Both the position numbers and the translations under genes were made by a program. Below, piece by piece: positions 39,044 through 49,414 of a stretch of 64,000 bases of DNA. Numbering within the stretch: position 1 is the stretch's first letter; each line of letters starts with the position of its first letter. Source of the DNA: Erwinia tasmaniensis Et1/99 (GTDB lineage: Bacteria > Pseudomonadota > Gammaproteobacteria > Enterobacterales > Enterobacteriaceae); NCBI RefSeq assembly GCF_000026185.1, contig NC_010694.1, positions 2,232,001-2,296,000 of the forward strand, in the 5' to 3' direction. The notes beneath the pieces are model-generated. The model did not search any database. It was not told the DNA's origin and was given only the letters and a program-made list of their open reading frames with translations.

Positions 39044-40348
39044 TTAATGTAGCTTCAGGCGCGGGCGGATCACCCGGTTAATACTGCCAACCAGCATCAT
39101 CAATCCGGTCTTGAAATAGCCGTGTAACGCAACCTGGTGCATGCGGTACAGCGAGATATAGACCATACGCGCAATGCGGCCTTCGACCATCATTGAACCG
39201 CGCATCAGGTTGCCCATCAGGCTTCCCACGGTACTGAAACGAGACAGTGAAACCAGCGAGCCGTGATCTTTATAAACATACGGCTTTTGGGGCTGCCCTT
39301 TTATCTCAGCCAAAATGTTGGCCAATACGCGTGATGCCATCTGATGCGCAGACTGCGCGCGCGGTGGCACAAAACCGCCTGACGGCAGCGCACAGGCCGC
39401 GCAGTCGCCTATGGCATAAATATTCGGGTCACGTGTGGTCTGTAACGTGGGTTCAACCACCAGCTGATTGATACGGTTTGTTTCCAGACCGCCTATCTCT
39501 TTCATAAAGTCCGGCGCCTTGATGCCCGCGGCCCAGACCATCAGATCGGCATCGATAAACTCACCGGACTTGGTGTGCAGGCCTTTTTTTTCCGCGCTGG
39601 TCACCATCGTCTGCGTCAAGACGCGCACGCCGATTTTAGTCAGTTCACTGTGCGCCGCGCTGGAGATGCGCGCCGGTAGTGCGGGAAGAATACGTTCACC
39701 GGCTTCTACCAGCGTCACGTTCAGGGCCTGACTATCCAGCCCCTTGTAACCATAGCTGTGCAGCTGTTTCACCGCGTTATGCAGTTCTGCCGACAGCTCA
39801 ACGCCGGTTGCCCCACCGCCCACGATGGCGATATTGACCTTTTCCTGCTTACCTTCGCTGGCGGAGAATTTCAGGAACAGGTTAAGCATTTCATTACGGA
39901 AGCGGCGCGCCTGATGCGGGTTATCGAGGAAAATACAGTTATCCTTCACTCCCGGCGTACCGAAGTCGTTGGAAGTGCTGCCCAGCGCCATGACCAGAGT
40001 GTCGTACTCCAGCTCACGTTGAGGAACCAGTACTTCGCCCTGTTCATCGAGAATTTCTGCCAGCTGAAGTCGGTTATTCTCACGATCGAGTTGGGTCAGT
40101 GCACCAAGCTGGAAGCTGAATCCGTGCTTGTGGGCATGCGCCAGATAACTCAGACCATCAATACCCTCATCCAGTGAACCCGTTGCCACTTCGTGAAGTA
40201 ATGGCTTCCACAGATGGCTGTGGTTACGATCTACCAGCGTAATCTGGGCTTTCTTCTTACGCCCCAGCTTGTGCCCAAGTTGGGTTGCCAGCTCCAGACC
40301 TCCGGCTCCCCCGCCGACAATAACAATTTTTTTCATAGGTGTTGTCAA
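39044..40348 (-). CDS. ndh: Type II NADH:quinone oxidoreductase Ndh
   Basis: A non-proton-pumping respiratory NADH dehydrogenase with FAD. It has 434 residues (E. coli 434). The FAD dinucleotide fold is [17 protein letters not shown] (~9-25), the NADH fold is [17 protein letters not shown] (~175-191), and the second FAD-binding segment is [11 protein letters not shown]. The C-terminal membrane-binding part is [19 protein letters not shown]. The start is TTG, encoding the conserved MTTPMKK opening as in E. coli ndh; the ATG four codons later is an alternative. An FNR box lies upstream, consistent with anaerobic repression. Confidence 0.97.
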   Translation of the reverse strand: MTTPMKKIVIVGGGAGGLELATQLGHKLGRKKKAQITLVDRNHSHLWKPLLHEVATGSLDEGIDGLSYLAHAHKHGFSFQLGALTQLDRENNRLQLAEILDEQGEVLVPQRELEYDTLVMALGSTSNDFGTPGVKDNCIFLDNPHQARRFRNEMLNLFLKFSASEGKQEKVNIAIVGGGATGVELSAELHNAVKQLHSYGYKGLDSQALNVTLVEAGERILPALPARISSAAHSELTKIGVRVLTQTMVTSAEKKGLHTKSGEFIDADLMVWAAGIKAPDFMKEIGGLETNRINQLVVEPTLQTTRDPNIYAIGDCAACALPSGGFVPPRAQSAHQMASRVLANILAEIKGQPQKPYVYKDHGSLVSLSRFSTVGSLMGNLMRGSMMVEGRIARMVYISLYRMHQVALHGYFKTGLMMLVGSINRVIRPRLKLH

Positions 40349-40480
40349 ACGACCCCCTCAAAAGTAAACCAATCGTTAATAAAAAGTTAATAAAATAACC
40401 TTAATTAACATAGGGTTGGCGATGTTAATTCGCAAGCTGAAGCCAGAATAGCACGGCGGAAAACATCTGTTCTACGAAAA

Positions 40481-40494
40481 TTGATCCTGGTCAA
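40481..40494. promoter_or_regulatory. FNR box upstream of ndh
   Basis: TTGATCCTGGTCAA matches the FNR consensus TTGAT-N4-ATCAA with one mismatch. It lies 133-146 bases before the ndh start. E. coli ndh is repressed by FNR under anaerobiosis through upstream sites, so the same control is inferred. Confidence 0.75.
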
Positions 40495-40705
40495 TTTAAT
40501 CGTTCTGACCGTATGCTTTCAGAGCGAAATTGTGCCTTAGTTCAGTCGTGCCAAACACAGGGGCAATATCAATGCGTTCGCAGAAACTGCACGCCACACT
40601 GTCAAGGCTGAATCAGGAGAGGGAAACCATTTTGAGTATCGGGCAGGCGTCATTTGAGATGAGAATAATCAGACGTGGGTGACAAATCAGGAGGTTACGC
40701 TGGGA

Positions 40706-40737
40706 GACTGGCGAACATTTTGCAGCATTCGCCAGTC
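40706..40737 (-). terminator. Hairpin downstream of nagZ
   Basis: A 10-bp perfect stem GACTGGCGAA/TTCGCCAGTC (40706-40715, 40728-40737) with a 12-base loop, 27 bases past the nagZ stop. No strong U tract follows, so it is a likely but weak terminator. Confidence 0.45.
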
Positions 40738-40763
40738 GTAGCGGGTTGACGGATATTAAGCGA

Positions 40764-41795
40764 TCATCTGCCCGCCGCGGCTTTATGATTCAGCCAACGC
40801 CCCTGTAAACGATCGAGGGCAACGCTGGTCTCTTTCCAGCGTGAAGAATCGATAAGCTGCTGACGGGTAAAGTCTCCCCGGTGATAAAGCCTGGCTACCC
40901 TGTCCGCCTCCATCGCGGGCAGGTTGTCCAGTACGCTGACCGCTCCTTCCCGGTTGTTGCACACCAGAATCATATCGCATCCGGCGTCCAGCGCCGCCTG
41001 GCCGCGCTCGGCGTAGCTGCCCATGATCGCCGCGCCTTCCATCGACAAATCGTCGGAGAAAATCACGCCGTCAAAACCCAGCTCCTGACGCAGTACGGTT
41101 TTTAACCAGTGCGATGAGCCGCTAGCGGGACGCGGGTCGACCTCTGTATAAATGACGTGGGCTGGCATAATGGCGTCCAGCGCCCGCTCGGCGATAAGTT
41201 GCTGAAAAATGGGCATATCATGTCGGCGAATTTCCGCCTCGCTGCGCGTGTCACGCGGCGTTTCTTTGTGCGAGTCGGCACTGACGGCACCATGCCCCGG
41301 AAAATGCTTGCCGGTGGTTTTCATGCCGGCCTCACGCATCCCGCGGATAAAGCAGCGCGCCATCTGCAACGCAATGGCCGGATCTTCATGGAATGAACGC
41401 TCGCCGATAGCCGCGCTGCCGTAACCAATGTCCAGTACCGGAGCAAAACTGATATCAATATCCATGGCGATCATCTCTGACGCCATCAGCCACCCTGCCT
41501 GCTGCGCCAGCGTTTCGGCCTCTGCCGATGGGTTTAGCGCGGAAAATGCCTGCATCGCCGGCAGCCGGGTAAAACCTTCCCGAAAGCGCTGCACGCGCCC
41601 GCCTTCCTGATCCACCGCCACCACCAACCGATGACGCGATGCGGCGCGGATCTGGCGCACCAGCTCACGCAGCTGCGCCGGGTCGTGATAGTTGCGGCTG
41701 AACAGGATCAGCCCCCCCGTGAGCGGATGCTGTAAAATTTCACGTTCTTCCGCATCCAGCTCACAGCCGAGCACATCTAACATTACCGGTCCCAC
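40764..41795 (-). CDS. nagZ: Beta-N-acetylhexosaminidase NagZ
   Basis: A cytoplasmic GH3 enzyme that removes GlcNAc from anhydro-muropeptides in peptidoglycan recycling and so shapes AmpR signalling. It has 343 residues (E. coli 341). Strings: [40 protein letters not shown] with the NagZ-specific His/Asp pair, and [15 protein letters not shown] containing the nucleophile Asp. The start is GTG (MGPVML); an ATG lies four codons later. It works with NagK, which is encoded 34 kb away in this window. Confidence 0.97.
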   Translation of the reverse strand: MGPVMLDVLGCELDAEEREILQHPLTGGLILFSRNYHDPAQLRELVRQIRAASRHRLVVAVDQEGGRVQRFREGFTRLPAMQAFSALNPSAEAETLAQQAGWLMASEMIAMDIDISFAPVLDIGYGSAAIGERSFHEDPAIALQMARCFIRGMREAGMKTTGKHFPGHGAVSADSHKETPRDTRSEAEIRRHDMPIFQQLIAERALDAIMPAHVIYTEVDPRPASGSSHWLKTVLRQELGFDGVIFSDDLSMEGAAIMGSYAERGQAALDAGCDMILVCNNREGAVSVLDNLPAMEADRVARLYHRGDFTRQQLIDSSRWKETSVALDRLQGRWLNHKAAAGR

Positions 41796-41805
41796 AATTT
41801 ACCCC

Positions 41806-42648
41806 TTAGCCAGTGACACGCTGCCAGCCTTCCGCCGCCAGCGTATGAAAATGTTGTTCGCCGCTCTGCTGCCAGCGCAGTTCGTACCAGCTGGCTGCCA
41901 ATAGCTCAAGCCACGGTTGCCAGCGTGCCACCTGGTGGCGCAGTCGTTCTTCATCGATATGCTGCAAGCGCCCGTAGGTGGCTATCAGCAGCTGTTGCTG
42001 TGAGCTATCCAGCCCGTTACCGCCGATTATCGCCGCCAGCTCCAGCGCCACATCACCATCTCCGGCATATTCCCAGTCAATAAACCTGAGCCGTTCACCG
42101 TCGGCCAGCAGATTGGCGCTGTGAATATCCATGTGCAGCACGCCAAGACGTAATGGGCGGGGTTCACGCAGACGCTGACAGCGCTGTAATGCTCGCAGCC
42201 AGTGCGTATTCCGCCGCCGCGCATCGCTACGCTGCCAGTAACTCATTAGCAGCGGCAGAAGCTGCAGACGATAGCCGGTTAACGGCAGACGGTGCAGTTT
42301 GACCACTTCACCGATCAATGGCTCTAAATATCCCACCAGCTGCGGCGGCGTAAGAGGCTCGCCGGGTTGCCAGCTGAGCAATAACCAGTCCCGACTGCAT
42401 CCATAAACCTGCGGCACCCGTCCGCTGCTGGCCAGCTTGCGCAGCAGCCGATATTCACGTTGACGGTCAACGCCGGGCATCATCGCCCCGCGCGCCACCC
42501 TCCGGGCCAGCAACGTCCTGCCCGCCAGCTTAACCTTCAGGCTGAAGCCGCTTAATCCGTCAAGCGGCAAAAAAGAAGCGGCAGCGGATGCTGCCGGGAA
42601 GTGTTGCTTAAGCAACCGCTGAAGCTCGGGATCAGTGAACGACGTCAC
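41806..42648 (-). CDS. thiK: Thiamine kinase ThiK
   Basis: Phosphorylates thiamine in salvage; aminoglycoside-phosphotransferase/choline-kinase fold. It has 280 residues (E. coli 274). Catalytic loop LGVLHMDIHSANLLADG (~168-184) and metal-binding RFIDWEYAGDGDVALELA are clear. It overlaps lpoB by 17 bases and precedes nagZ by 10, matching the E. coli order ycfL-lpoB-thiK-nagZ. Confidence 0.94.
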   Translation of the reverse strand: MTSFTDPELQRLLKQHFPAASAAASFLPLDGLSGFSLKVKLAGRTLLARRVARGAMMPGVDRQREYRLLRKLASSGRVPQVYGCSRDWLLLSWQPGEPLTPPQLVGYLEPLIGEVVKLHRLPLTGYRLQLLPLLMSYWQRSDARRRNTHWLRALQRCQRLREPRPLRLGVLHMDIHSANLLADGERLRFIDWEYAGDGDVALELAAIIGGNGLDSSQQQLLIATYGRLQHIDEERLRHQVARWQPWLELLAASWYELRWQQSGEQHFHTLAAEGWQRVTG

Positions 42649-43228
42649 CGCTACCTGACCAGATTATCTCGCCGGTCTGGACCAGCATCAGCTGCATTTG
42701 CAGAGAAGGCGACTTGATATCCCCTTCAGCATTGCTGTACAGCACATACTGCGCGCCGACATAGCGCGCCAGGCCGATAGCCTTACTGCGCGAAACCAGA
42801 CTGTCGTCAGCCGATAAGCCCAGAGTTTGCCTGGCGACCGACAGCTGCTGTGGAGTCACCAGGGTAAAGCGACCATTGTTCGCCAGCGCGTTTTGCAGGG
42901 CTGCGGTCGCTTTGGCGCTTTGCAGACTGCCGTTGGTGCTATTTTTGACGTTATCGACCAGCAGTACGTTACCCGCGGTGATACCGTCCGCTTTCAGCAT
43001 CTGCCCAACCAGTGGCGACACGGTTGCTGACCAGTCCAGAGTCTGTAGTTTCGGCGGCGGCGGCACGTTTTGACCCGGTTCCGGCTTTGGCTGTTCCGGC
43101 ACGATAACAGGCGGCGGCACGGGTTCAACCGGTGCGGGCGTCTGCGGCTGTTGCGGCTGATGAATACAACCACTCAGGATCAGTGCCACCATCAGCACAC
43201 CTGAACGCTTTATGATGGTCCAGTTCAT
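42632..43228 (-). CDS. lpoB: Penicillin-binding protein activator LpoB
   Basis: An outer-membrane lipoprotein that stimulates PBP1B. It has 198 residues: signal peptide with lipobox LILSGC (Cys ~21), a Pro-rich linker reaching through the periplasm (~24-62, PVEPVPPPVIVPEQPKPEPG), then the globular domain (LKADGITAGNVLLVDNVKNSTNGSL, QMQLMLVQTGEIIWSGSG). The linker is a little shorter than in E. coli (213 residues in total). The start overlaps the ycfL stop (ATGA). Confidence 0.95.
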   Translation of the reverse strand: MNWTIIKRSGVLMVALILSGCIHQPQQPQTPAPVEPVPPPVIVPEQPKPEPGQNVPPPPKLQTLDWSATVSPLVGQMLKADGITAGNVLLVDNVKNSTNGSLQSAKATAALQNALANNGRFTLVTPQQLSVARQTLGLSADDSLVSRSKAIGLARYVGAQYVLYSNAEGDIKSPSLQMQLMLVQTGEIIWSGSGDVVH

Positions 43229-43608
43229 TTGACTACTCCTTGCAAATACAGGTAAAGACGAACTTTGCTCGCCGTTAGATTACCGGTTTGAGATGAGATT
43301 TCGGCCTTACCCTGCGCAGGGACAACCAGGGTATTTGGCCGCTCAAAAGGCAGAATTTCCAACCCTTTATCATCATACCAGTAAAAACGATAGCTGACCT
43401 GAACCGGTTTTTCCTGCTGGTTGAACAGCACGGTTGACGCCCGCTGCTGCCCTTGCGACTCATCAATCGTCGGCGCTGCGGTAGTGATACCGGCCGACAA
43501 GACGGCTGATTCCATAATCAGCGACTGTGAAGTGTTGATGGTGGTGGGATCGCTGCTACAACCGCTTAGCGCGGCCAGTAACGTAATGGCGATGATGCCT
43601 GCCCGCAT
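43225..43608 (-). CDS. ycfL: YcfL-family lipoprotein
   Basis: A 127-residue predicted lipoprotein: signal peptide and lipobox LLAALSGCSS (Cys ~17), then a small beta domain with QQEKPVQVSYRFYWYDDKGLEI. The E. coli orthologue YcfL is uncharacterised. It is translationally coupled to lpoB (4-base overlap), hinting at a role beside peptidoglycan synthesis control. Confidence 0.92.
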   Translation of the reverse strand: MRAGIIAITLLAALSGCSSDPTTINTSQSLIMESAVLSAGITTAAPTIDESQGQQRASTVLFNQQEKPVQVSYRFYWYDDKGLEILPFERPNTLVVPAQGKAEISSQTGNLTASKVRLYLYLQGVVK

Positions 43609-43634
43609 AGAGTTGTATCCGTTTTGGTTAACGT

Positions 43635-43985
43635 TCAGGATGCCAGCATCGGCCCTAGTGGATGCCCGCCAACAAGGTGCAGATGAATATGGTAAACCTC
43701 CTGCCCACCGTGCTTATTACAGTTTATGATCAGGCGGTAACCATCTTCAGCAATGCCCTCATCTTTGGCAATTTTCGCCGCCACGGTGATCATTCTGCCC
43801 AGGGCGGCCTCATGGCCGGGCACCACATCGTTTGCCGTCGGGATCAACAGATTGGGTACGACCAGAATATGGGTCGGAGCCTGTGGGGAGATATCGCGAA
43901 ATGCGGTGACCAGCTCATCCTGATAAACAATATCGGCCGGAATTTCACGACGAATGATTTTACTGAAAATAGTTTCTTCAGCCAT
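43635..43985 (-). CDS. hinT: Purine nucleoside phosphoramidase HinT
   Basis: A HIT-family hydrolase of AMP-lysine and similar phosphoramidates. It has 116 residues (E. coli 119). The histidine triad is [10 protein letters not shown] (His99, 101, 103) with catalytic His101 at the E. coli position. First gene of hinT-ycfL-lpoB-thiK-nagZ on the minus strand. Confidence 0.96.
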   Translation of the reverse strand: MAEETIFSKIIRREIPADIVYQDELVTAFRDISPQAPTHILVVPNLLIPTANDVVPGHEAALGRMITVAAKIAKDEGIAEDGYRLIINCNKHGGQEVYHIHLHLVGGHPLGPMLAS

Positions 43986-44166
43986 GCCTGTTATCCTTTC
44001 AGCTGTGAGTTAAGTTCTCGCAGTATGAGCGAGAAAATCGTCTTCTTTCAACCTGCGCGTGAATTTCTTTTTATCATGGCTTGAGCTTTTCTCCGGATTT
44101 TCAACATGAAATGGCCCATCGTGCAATTCTTTGCCCCGGCACGTCTCCGTTTTACGCCATTTTAGG

Positions 44167-44194
44167 CAAAAAAAAGGGGAGCTTACGCTCCCCT
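44167..44194 (-). terminator. Rho-independent terminator of ptsG
   Basis: An 8-bp stem AGGGGAGC/GCTCCCCT (44175-44182, 44187-44194), TTAC loop, followed on the minus strand by eight T residues. It lies 22 bases after the ptsG stop. Confidence 0.9.
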
Positions 44195-44215
44195 CTGATG
44201 GTCTTATACGCCGGC

Positions 44216-45649
44216 TTAATGGCTGCGCATATAGTCGTCCATATCGGTTTTCAGGTTATCGGATTTGGTACCGAAGATAGCCTGAACGCCGGAACCAGCA
44301 ACCACAACGCCAGCAGCGCCAAGATGCTTCAGGCCCGCCTGATCGACCTTCGCCACGTCTGCCACGCTAACGCGCAGACGGGTGATGCAGGCATCAAGAT
44401 TGGTAATGTTTTCCTTGCCGCCAAACGCAGCCACCAGGCTGGCGGCCATTTCGCTGGCTGTACCTGCCGCCTGTTCACTGGTGCTATCTTCACGGCCCGG
44501 CGTTTTCAGATTCAGCTTAGCGATTAGCACGCGGAAGATGGTGTAGTAAACCAGACCGTAGATCAGGCCCACGACCGGGAACAGCCAGATCTTGCTGCTG
44601 TTACCGCTCAATACCACAAAATCAATCAGACCATGTGAGAAGCTGGTTCCGTCACGCATACCCAGCAGAATACAGATTGGGAATGCCAGACCAGCCAGAA
44701 TGGCGTGAATAGCGTACAGGATCGGTGCCACGAACATGAACGAGAATTCAATCGGTTCGGTGATACCGGTCAGGAAAGCGGTCAGTGCGGCAGAGATCAT
44801 GATCCCGCCCACTTTGGCACGATTTTCAGGTTTAGCTGAATGCCAGATAGCAATCGCCGCAGCCGGAAGACCGTACATTTTGAACAGGAAGCCGCCGGAC
44901 AGTTTACCAGCAGTAGGGTCGCCCGCCATATAGCGTGGGATATCGCCGTGGAATACCTGGCCTGCCGCATTGGTGTACTCACCGATCTGCATCTGGAAAG
45001 GCACGTTCCAGATATGGTGCAGGCCGAATGGCACCAGCGCACGCTCAACTACACCGTAAATGCCGAATGCCACGACCGGATTTTGATACGCCGCCCACTG
45101 GGAGAACGTCTGGATCGCCGTACCTACCGGAGGCCAGATAAACGACAGCACGACGCCGAAGAAAATCGCGGCCAGACCGGAGATAATCGGTACGAAACGT
45201 TTACCGGCGAAGAAACCAAGATACTCCGGCAGTTTGATACGGTAGAAGCGGTTAAACATGTAGGCGGCAATCGAGCCGGCGATAATGCCTCCCAGAACCC
45301 CGGTATCCGCCAGATGGTGAGCGGCGATATCTTCGGCAGACTGATGCAGTACCAGTGGCGCGACCACGGCCATGGTTTTCACCATAATGCCGTAGGCCAC
45401 GACCGCAGCCAGTGCTGAAACCCCGTCATTGTTGGTGAAGCCTAACGCTACGCCGATAGCGAAAATGAGCGGCATATTGGCAAACACCGATCCACCCGCC
45501 TCTGCCATCACATGAGATACGACCGCAGGCAACCAGGTGAAATTGGCCGATCCAACGCCCAGCAGAATGCCCGCAATCGGCAGTACCGATACGGGCAGCA
45601 TCAGCGATTTACCGACCTTTTGCAGGTTTGCAAATGCATTTTTGAACAT
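44216..45649 (-). CDS. ptsG: Glucose PTS transporter EIICB(Glc), PtsG
   Basis: The main glucose permease: imports and phosphorylates glucose using phosphate from EIIA(Glc). It has 477 residues (E. coli 477): an EIIC domain with about ten TMs (~1-385, [19 protein letters not shown] containing the GITEP glucose motif), a linker, then EIIB with phospho-acceptor Cys421 in [11 protein letters not shown]. Upstream signals for Mlc, CRP and the sRNA SgrS are conserved, so regulation should follow the E. coli scheme. Confidence 0.98.
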   Translation of the reverse strand: MFKNAFANLQKVGKSLMLPVSVLPIAGILLGVGSANFTWLPAVVSHVMAEAGGSVFANMPLIFAIGVALGFTNNDGVSALAAVVAYGIMVKTMAVVAPLVLHQSAEDIAAHHLADTGVLGGIIAGSIAAYMFNRFYRIKLPEYLGFFAGKRFVPIISGLAAIFFGVVLSFIWPPVGTAIQTFSQWAAYQNPVVAFGIYGVVERALVPFGLHHIWNVPFQMQIGEYTNAAGQVFHGDIPRYMAGDPTAGKLSGGFLFKMYGLPAAAIAIWHSAKPENRAKVGGIMISAALTAFLTGITEPIEFSFMFVAPILYAIHAILAGLAFPICILLGMRDGTSFSHGLIDFVVLSGNSSKIWLFPVVGLIYGLVYYTIFRVLIAKLNLKTPGREDSTSEQAAGTASEMAASLVAAFGGKENITNLDACITRLRVSVADVAKVDQAGLKHLGAAGVVVAGSGVQAIFGTKSDNLKTDMDDYMRSH

Positions 45650-45670
45650 AATGTGAAGCTCCTGAGTATG
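45650..45670 (-). promoter_or_regulatory. SgrS sRNA target at the ptsG ribosome-binding site
   Basis: ATACTCAGGAGC, just before the ptsG ATG, is identical to the E. coli segment that pairs with SgrS during glucose-phosphate stress. It includes the AGGAG ribosome site, so pairing would block translation. The sgrS gene itself is not in this window. Confidence 0.8.
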
Positions 45671-45760
45671 TGTGCTTTTTTTACGCGTAATGAAATAAAA
45701 AACGCTACGCGTGGCAAAGGGGGGAGGACCCTTCGCCGATGGAGCGCTTTGCGCTCTCGG

Positions 45761-45784
45761 TATTTATTACGAAGCGTAAAATAA
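45761..45784. promoter_or_regulatory. Mlc operator of ptsG
   Basis: On the minus strand TTATTTTACG, a 4-base centre and CGTAATAAATA closely match the Mlc/NagC-type operator of E. coli ptsG. Mlc is released when PtsG is busy transporting, so the gene is induced by its own substrate. Confidence 0.8.
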
Positions 45785-45799
45785 TTACGCCAAGATTTG

Positions 45800-45815
45800 T
45801 TTGATGGCTATCACG
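45800..45815. promoter_or_regulatory. CRP site of ptsG
   Basis: TTTGA-N6-TCACG matches the CRP half-sites TGTGA/TCACA with one mismatch each. Its centre is 35 bases from the Mlc operator centre, the same spacing as the proximal CRP site and Mlc operator at E. coli ptsG. Confidence 0.65.
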
Positions 45816-45965
45816 TTTCGTTGAACGCGCGCTATTTTATTATTGCTCGTCGGCTGTAAGTGCGAGTTTTTAACACAAAAAAAAGGGCAGAGCCACGTTT
45901 AAGGCGCTGCACTTTACGACTTTTGTCGGTTAATTACGAGATAAAATATTAATTGTGCACCGCGA

Positions 45966-46757
45966 TCAGCTCGTCAGGCGCGACATCGGTACGTGGAAAA
46001 GACGCGAGAAGTTTTCCGTGGTCGCACGCGCCATTTCTTCAATCGTCACCCCTTTAACCACCGCCATATATTCCGCCACGTCACGAGTATAGGCAGGCTG
46101 ATTTTCTTTGCCCCGATGGGGAACTGGCGCGAGATACGGCGAATCAGTTTCCACCAGCATACGGTCAAGCGGCACATAGCGCGCGGCTTCACGGATCTGT
46201 TCAGCATTACGGAAGGTAGCAATGCCGGAAAACGAGATATAAAAGCCCATATCCAGCAGCTTCTCCGCCGTCTGGCGATCTTCAGTGAAGCAGTGCAGCA
46301 CCCCACCGCAGCCTTCAACCTGTTCTTCTTTTAAAATTGCCAGCGTATCCTCACGCGCATCCCGCGTGTGCACTATCACCGGTTTGTTGAGATCGCGGCC
46401 AACGCGGATATGCTCGCGGAATGAGGCCTGCTGGCGCAATTTGGTTTCCTTCTGATAGAAGTAGTCCAGCCCGGTTTCCCCCATCGCCACCACGCGGGGA
46501 TCGGCGGCCAGCTGGCGCAGCTCGGCGAAGTCATACTCCTCCTGCTGTTCAAGCGGATGCACGCCGCAAGAGTAAGCCACGTTCGGCCGGTCGCCAATCA
46601 GCTCGACCATCGCCCTATAGCCCGGCAAGGTGGTGGCAACTGCCAGCATAAATTTCACATCGCGCGCCGCCGCTTTCGCCAGCACGTCAGACACATCCTG
46701 ATGAAGGGTTTCATAATTCAAACCGTCGAGATGACAATGGGAATCAACTAAAAACAT
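45966..46757 (-). CDS. ycfH: TatD-family metal-dependent hydrolase YcfH
   Basis: A TIM-barrel metal hydrolase related to TatD DNase; E. coli YcfH has 265 residues, this one 263. Metal ligands: VDSHCHLDG (residues ~4-12), GETGLDYFYQ, VIVHTRDA, VLHCFTE, and LLVETD-type MLVETDSPYLAP. It sits between holB and ptsG as in E. coli. Exact substrate unproven; 3'-5' exonuclease activity is known for relatives. Confidence 0.93.
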   Translation of the reverse strand: MFLVDSHCHLDGLNYETLHQDVSDVLAKAAARDVKFMLAVATTLPGYRAMVELIGDRPNVAYSCGVHPLEQQEEYDFAELRQLAADPRVVAMGETGLDYFYQKETKLRQQASFREHIRVGRDLNKPVIVHTRDAREDTLAILKEEQVEGCGGVLHCFTEDRQTAEKLLDMGFYISFSGIATFRNAEQIREAARYVPLDRMLVETDSPYLAPVPHRGKENQPAYTRDVAEYMAVVKGVTIEEMARATTENFSRLFHVPMSRLTS

Positions 46758-46762
46758 AATAT

Positions 46763-47767
46763 TTACTCTTTAAGCTCTGAACCGGAAAATACCGGTTTAA
46801 TAATGGTTTCCCAGCTTAACAACTGTTCCGTCAGCAACAGCTCGCGGTTGACGGCTACCACCGTTAGCAGTCGATCGCGGCAGACGACCCACTGACGCAA
46901 ACTGGCATCAAGCGCGCTGGTTGGTAACAGGCTGGCAAGATGGATAACCAATGCCTGCTGGTCAATATTGCCGATAAACTGCCCGCCGCCCTGCTGCCAT
47001 TTCGCCGCATCCACCAGCAGTGAGCACAACCAGCCGATGCGCCGCGCCACGTCATCATAGTTAAACACCGCCAATAGGCTCATGATATCGCCGGACAGCG
47101 CAGCGGGAAGCGCCTGACAGACGCGCAGCCGCTGCTGCCAGTTTTTCTCTTCCAGCAGCGCTAAAGCCGCCGCGGGCGCGCCGGCAGACAGGCGCAGCGC
47201 CGCGCTGCGCTCGTTGAGGCTGGCTGAGCAGTGCTTCTGAAGCCACTGCAGGCTTTGCGCCTCGTCGGGCGGGGGCAGGTGCCACAGCAGACAGCGACTG
47301 CGTAGCGTGGGCAGCAAACGAGAAGGTTCGCGGCTGCTCAGTAAAAACCAGGTGTTTTTCGGCGGCTCTTCCAGGGTTTTCAACAGTGCATTAGCGGCCG
47401 CTTCCGTTAACTGCTGCGCATCCGGCAGCCACACCACCTTCGCGCCGCCCTGCTGCGCATGATGGTAAAGCTTTTCGGTTACGCTCCGTACCGCATCAAT
47501 ACCCAACGCATTTTTGCCCTTTTCCGCTTCCAGCCGATACCAGTCAGGGTGGGTTCCGGCCTGCATCAGCTCACAGGCATGGCACTTTCCGCAGCTTTTC
47601 AGCCCTTCAGGTTGGCGGCACATCAGCCAGCGTCCGATACCCCAGATCAGCGCATCATCACCCATACCGGGCAGCGCCTGTATCAGTAACGCATGGTGGC
47701 CGCGCTGCGCAACGTGCTGCGCGATAATTTGCTTATAGCTGTGGTTGAGCCACGGATACCAGTTCAT
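46763..47767 (-). CDS. holB: DNA polymerase III delta' subunit HolB
   Basis: Clamp-loader subunit. It has 334 residues from [12 protein letters not shown] (E. coli MRWYPWL, 334 residues); an in-frame start 6 codons upstream is rejected. The zinc module [10 protein letters not shown] (~50-62) and the [12 protein letters not shown] sensor-like segment are present. A true Walker A is missing, as in all delta' subunits ([11 protein letters not shown]). It overlaps tmk by 4 bases and precedes ycfH by 5. Confidence 0.96.
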   Translation of the reverse strand: MNWYPWLNHSYKQIIAQHVAQRGHHALLIQALPGMGDDALIWGIGRWLMCRQPEGLKSCGKCHACELMQAGTHPDWYRLEAEKGKNALGIDAVRSVTEKLYHHAQQGGAKVVWLPDAQQLTEAAANALLKTLEEPPKNTWFLLSSREPSRLLPTLRSRCLLWHLPPPDEAQSLQWLQKHCSASLNERSAALRLSAGAPAAALALLEEKNWQQRLRVCQALPAALSGDIMSLLAVFNYDDVARRIGWLCSLLVDAAKWQQGGGQFIGNIDQQALVIHLASLLPTSALDASLRQWVVCRDRLLTVVAVNRELLLTEQLLSWETIIKPVFSGSELKE

Positions 47768-48396
47768 CTCTGTTCCTGTAACCACTGGGTCAGGGTTTGT
47801 TGCAGAGCCGCCGTCACCTGCTCCAGCGGCCGCGTGGCATCAACGGTTTTGATACGACTGTCGGCCGATGCCAGGGCCAGATAACGTTCGCGCGTGCGGG
47901 TGAAGAAGTTGAGCGACTCCTGCTCAATGCGGTCAAGCTCCCCGCGTGCGCGTGCGCGCTGTAAACCTATTTGCGGGGTAACGTCAAGGTACAGCGTCAG
48001 ATCAGGAGCGAAATCACCCAGTACCGCCTGTTTCAGGCTGTTCATCAGGCCAGCATCCATACCTCGCCCCCCGCCCTGATAGGCCTGTGAAGAGAGATCG
48101 TGACGATCTCCGACTACCCATGCGCCACGTGCCAGCGCCGGTTTAATCACGTTTTCCACCAGCTGGACGCGAGCGGCATACAGCATCAACAGCTCAGCGC
48201 TGTCCGTGACGCGCTCACCTTCAACGCCCTGCTTGATCAACTCTCGCAGCTTCTCCGCCAGCGGCGTACCGCCCGGCTCGCGGGTAAAAATAATATCGTT
48301 AATACCATGGCGCTGTAGTTCACTCACTACCGCTTCTCGCGCGGTGGTTTTCCCTGCCCCTTCCAGGCCCTCGATAACGATAAATTTACTGTTCAT
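47764..48396 (-). CDS. tmk: Thymidylate kinase Tmk
   Basis: Makes dTDP from dTMP. It has 210 residues (E. coli 213) from [20 protein letters not shown], with the P-loop at 9-17; [34 protein letters not shown] and a lid region with [20 protein letters not shown] follow. The longer open frame upstream is inside mltG. It overlaps mltG by 11 bases and holB by 4. Confidence 0.97.
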   Translation of the reverse strand: MNSKFIVIEGLEGAGKTTAREAVVSELQRHGINDIIFTREPGGTPLAEKLRELIKQGVEGERVTDSAELLMLYAARVQLVENVIKPALARGAWVVGDRHDLSSQAYQGGGRGMDAGLMNSLKQAVLGDFAPDLTLYLDVTPQIGLQRARARGELDRIEQESLNFFTRTRERYLALASADSRIKTVDATRPLEQVTAALQQTLTQWLQEQR

Positions 48397-49414
48397 GCTT
48401 TTCCTTCTGCGCCAGGCGGTAAACCTGTACGGCTTTATTGTGGCTGGCCAAATTCGTGGTAAAGGTATGCCCGCCCTTACCATCGGCGACAAAATAGAGG
48501 AAGTCAGTCTTCTCCGGGTGTGCGGCCGCCTGGAGCGATGCCTTGCCCGGCATCGCGATCGGCGCGGGCGGCAGGCCCCCGATGGTATAGGTATTGTAGG
48601 CCGAGGGAGTTTCCAGATTTTTACGCGTCAGAACGCCCTGATAGCTGTCCCCCATGCCATAAATCACCGTTGGATCGGTTTGCAGGCGCATCCCCAGCCG
48701 TAAACGATTGATAAAGACCGAGGCCACTTTGCCGCGTTCGGTGGCGATCGCAGTCTCTTTCTCAATAATCGACGCCATCGTTAACATATCATTTTTGCTT
48801 TTGTACGGCAGATTATCCGTTTTCCCCTGCCATTCGCCGTCAACCTGCTTTTCCATACGATCAAAAGCGCGCTTCAGCAGCGCCACGTCGCTGGTGTTGG
48901 CCGTGTAAAGATAGGTGTCTGGATAGAACCAGCCCTCCACACCCTGCTGTTCACCGGTCAGTTTCAGGGCAGCGGCCACGGTAGCCAGTTTGTCATCTGC
49001 CAGAGTGTGCTTCAGATAGGGCGCGCTGCGAAGCTGGCTTAGCCACTCCTGCATGCGCGAGCCCTCTACAAAGCGCAGCGGGAACTGGGCTTCTTTGCCG
49101 CTCGCCAGCAGCGCCAGCATCTCACGCACGTGCATTTTCGGCGTAAAGCGGTAGGTTCCTGCCTTGAAATTTGCCAGCTCTGGCTCCAGCTTCAGCAGCA
49201 TACCGAACCACGGGGTACTTCTGATAACATGCTGCGACTCCAGCTCCTTCTCCAGCGCGACACGCCCCGCCCCTGCAGGCAGCGTGAAAATAGTCTCACG
49301 ATCGATCGTCAAAGGAGACACGGCGAACTGCCGCGTTTGCCAGTAGCCGTAGGCGACAATCAATACCACCGCCGCCAGCAGTGCCAGCACAATCTTTTTA
49401 CTTTTAGTCATCAA
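48386..49414 (-). CDS. mltG: Endolytic murein transglycosylase MltG (YceG)
   Basis: An inner-membrane lytic transglycosylase that sets glycan strand length. It has 342 residues (E. coli 340): one N-terminal TM (~7-26), LysM-like region, catalytic Glu in [25 protein letters not shown], and [20 protein letters not shown] with [18 protein letters not shown]. It overlaps pabC by 11 bases: pabC-mltG-tmk-holB-ycfH is one tightly packed operon. Confidence 0.97.
   Translation of the reverse strand: MMTKSKKIVLALLAAVVLIVAYGYWQTRQFAVSPLTIDRETIFTLPAGAGRVALEKELESQHVIRSTPWFGMLLKLEPELANFKAGTYRFTPKMHVREMLALLASGKEAQFPLRFVEGSRMQEWLSQLRSAPYLKHTLADDKLATVAAALKLTGEQQGVEGWFYPDTYLYTANTSDVALLKRAFDRMEKQVDGEWQGKTDNLPYKSKNDMLTMASIIEKETAIATERGKVASVFINRLRLGMRLQTDPTVIYGMGDSYQGVLTRKNLETPSAYNTYTIGGLPPAPIAMPGKASLQAAAHPEKTDFLYFVADGKGGHTFTTNLASHNKAVQVYRLAQKEKHEQ

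Larger units (their letters stand above)
40349..40763 (-). promoter_or_regulatory. ndh promoter region / nagZ-ndh spacer
   Basis: A 415-base stretch with no gene. It holds the ndh promoter and FNR box on the minus strand and a hairpin behind nagZ. Short plus frames show no motif. Confidence 0.6.
45650..45965 (-). promoter_or_regulatory. ptsG promoter and leader
   Basis: A 316-base control region. In minus-strand order it carries a CRP site, an Mlc operator, a C-rich leader stretch also present in E. coli ptsG mRNA (CTCCCCCCTTTGCCACGCGT) and the SgrS pairing site at the ribosome site. Individual sites are listed separately. Confidence 0.85.
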
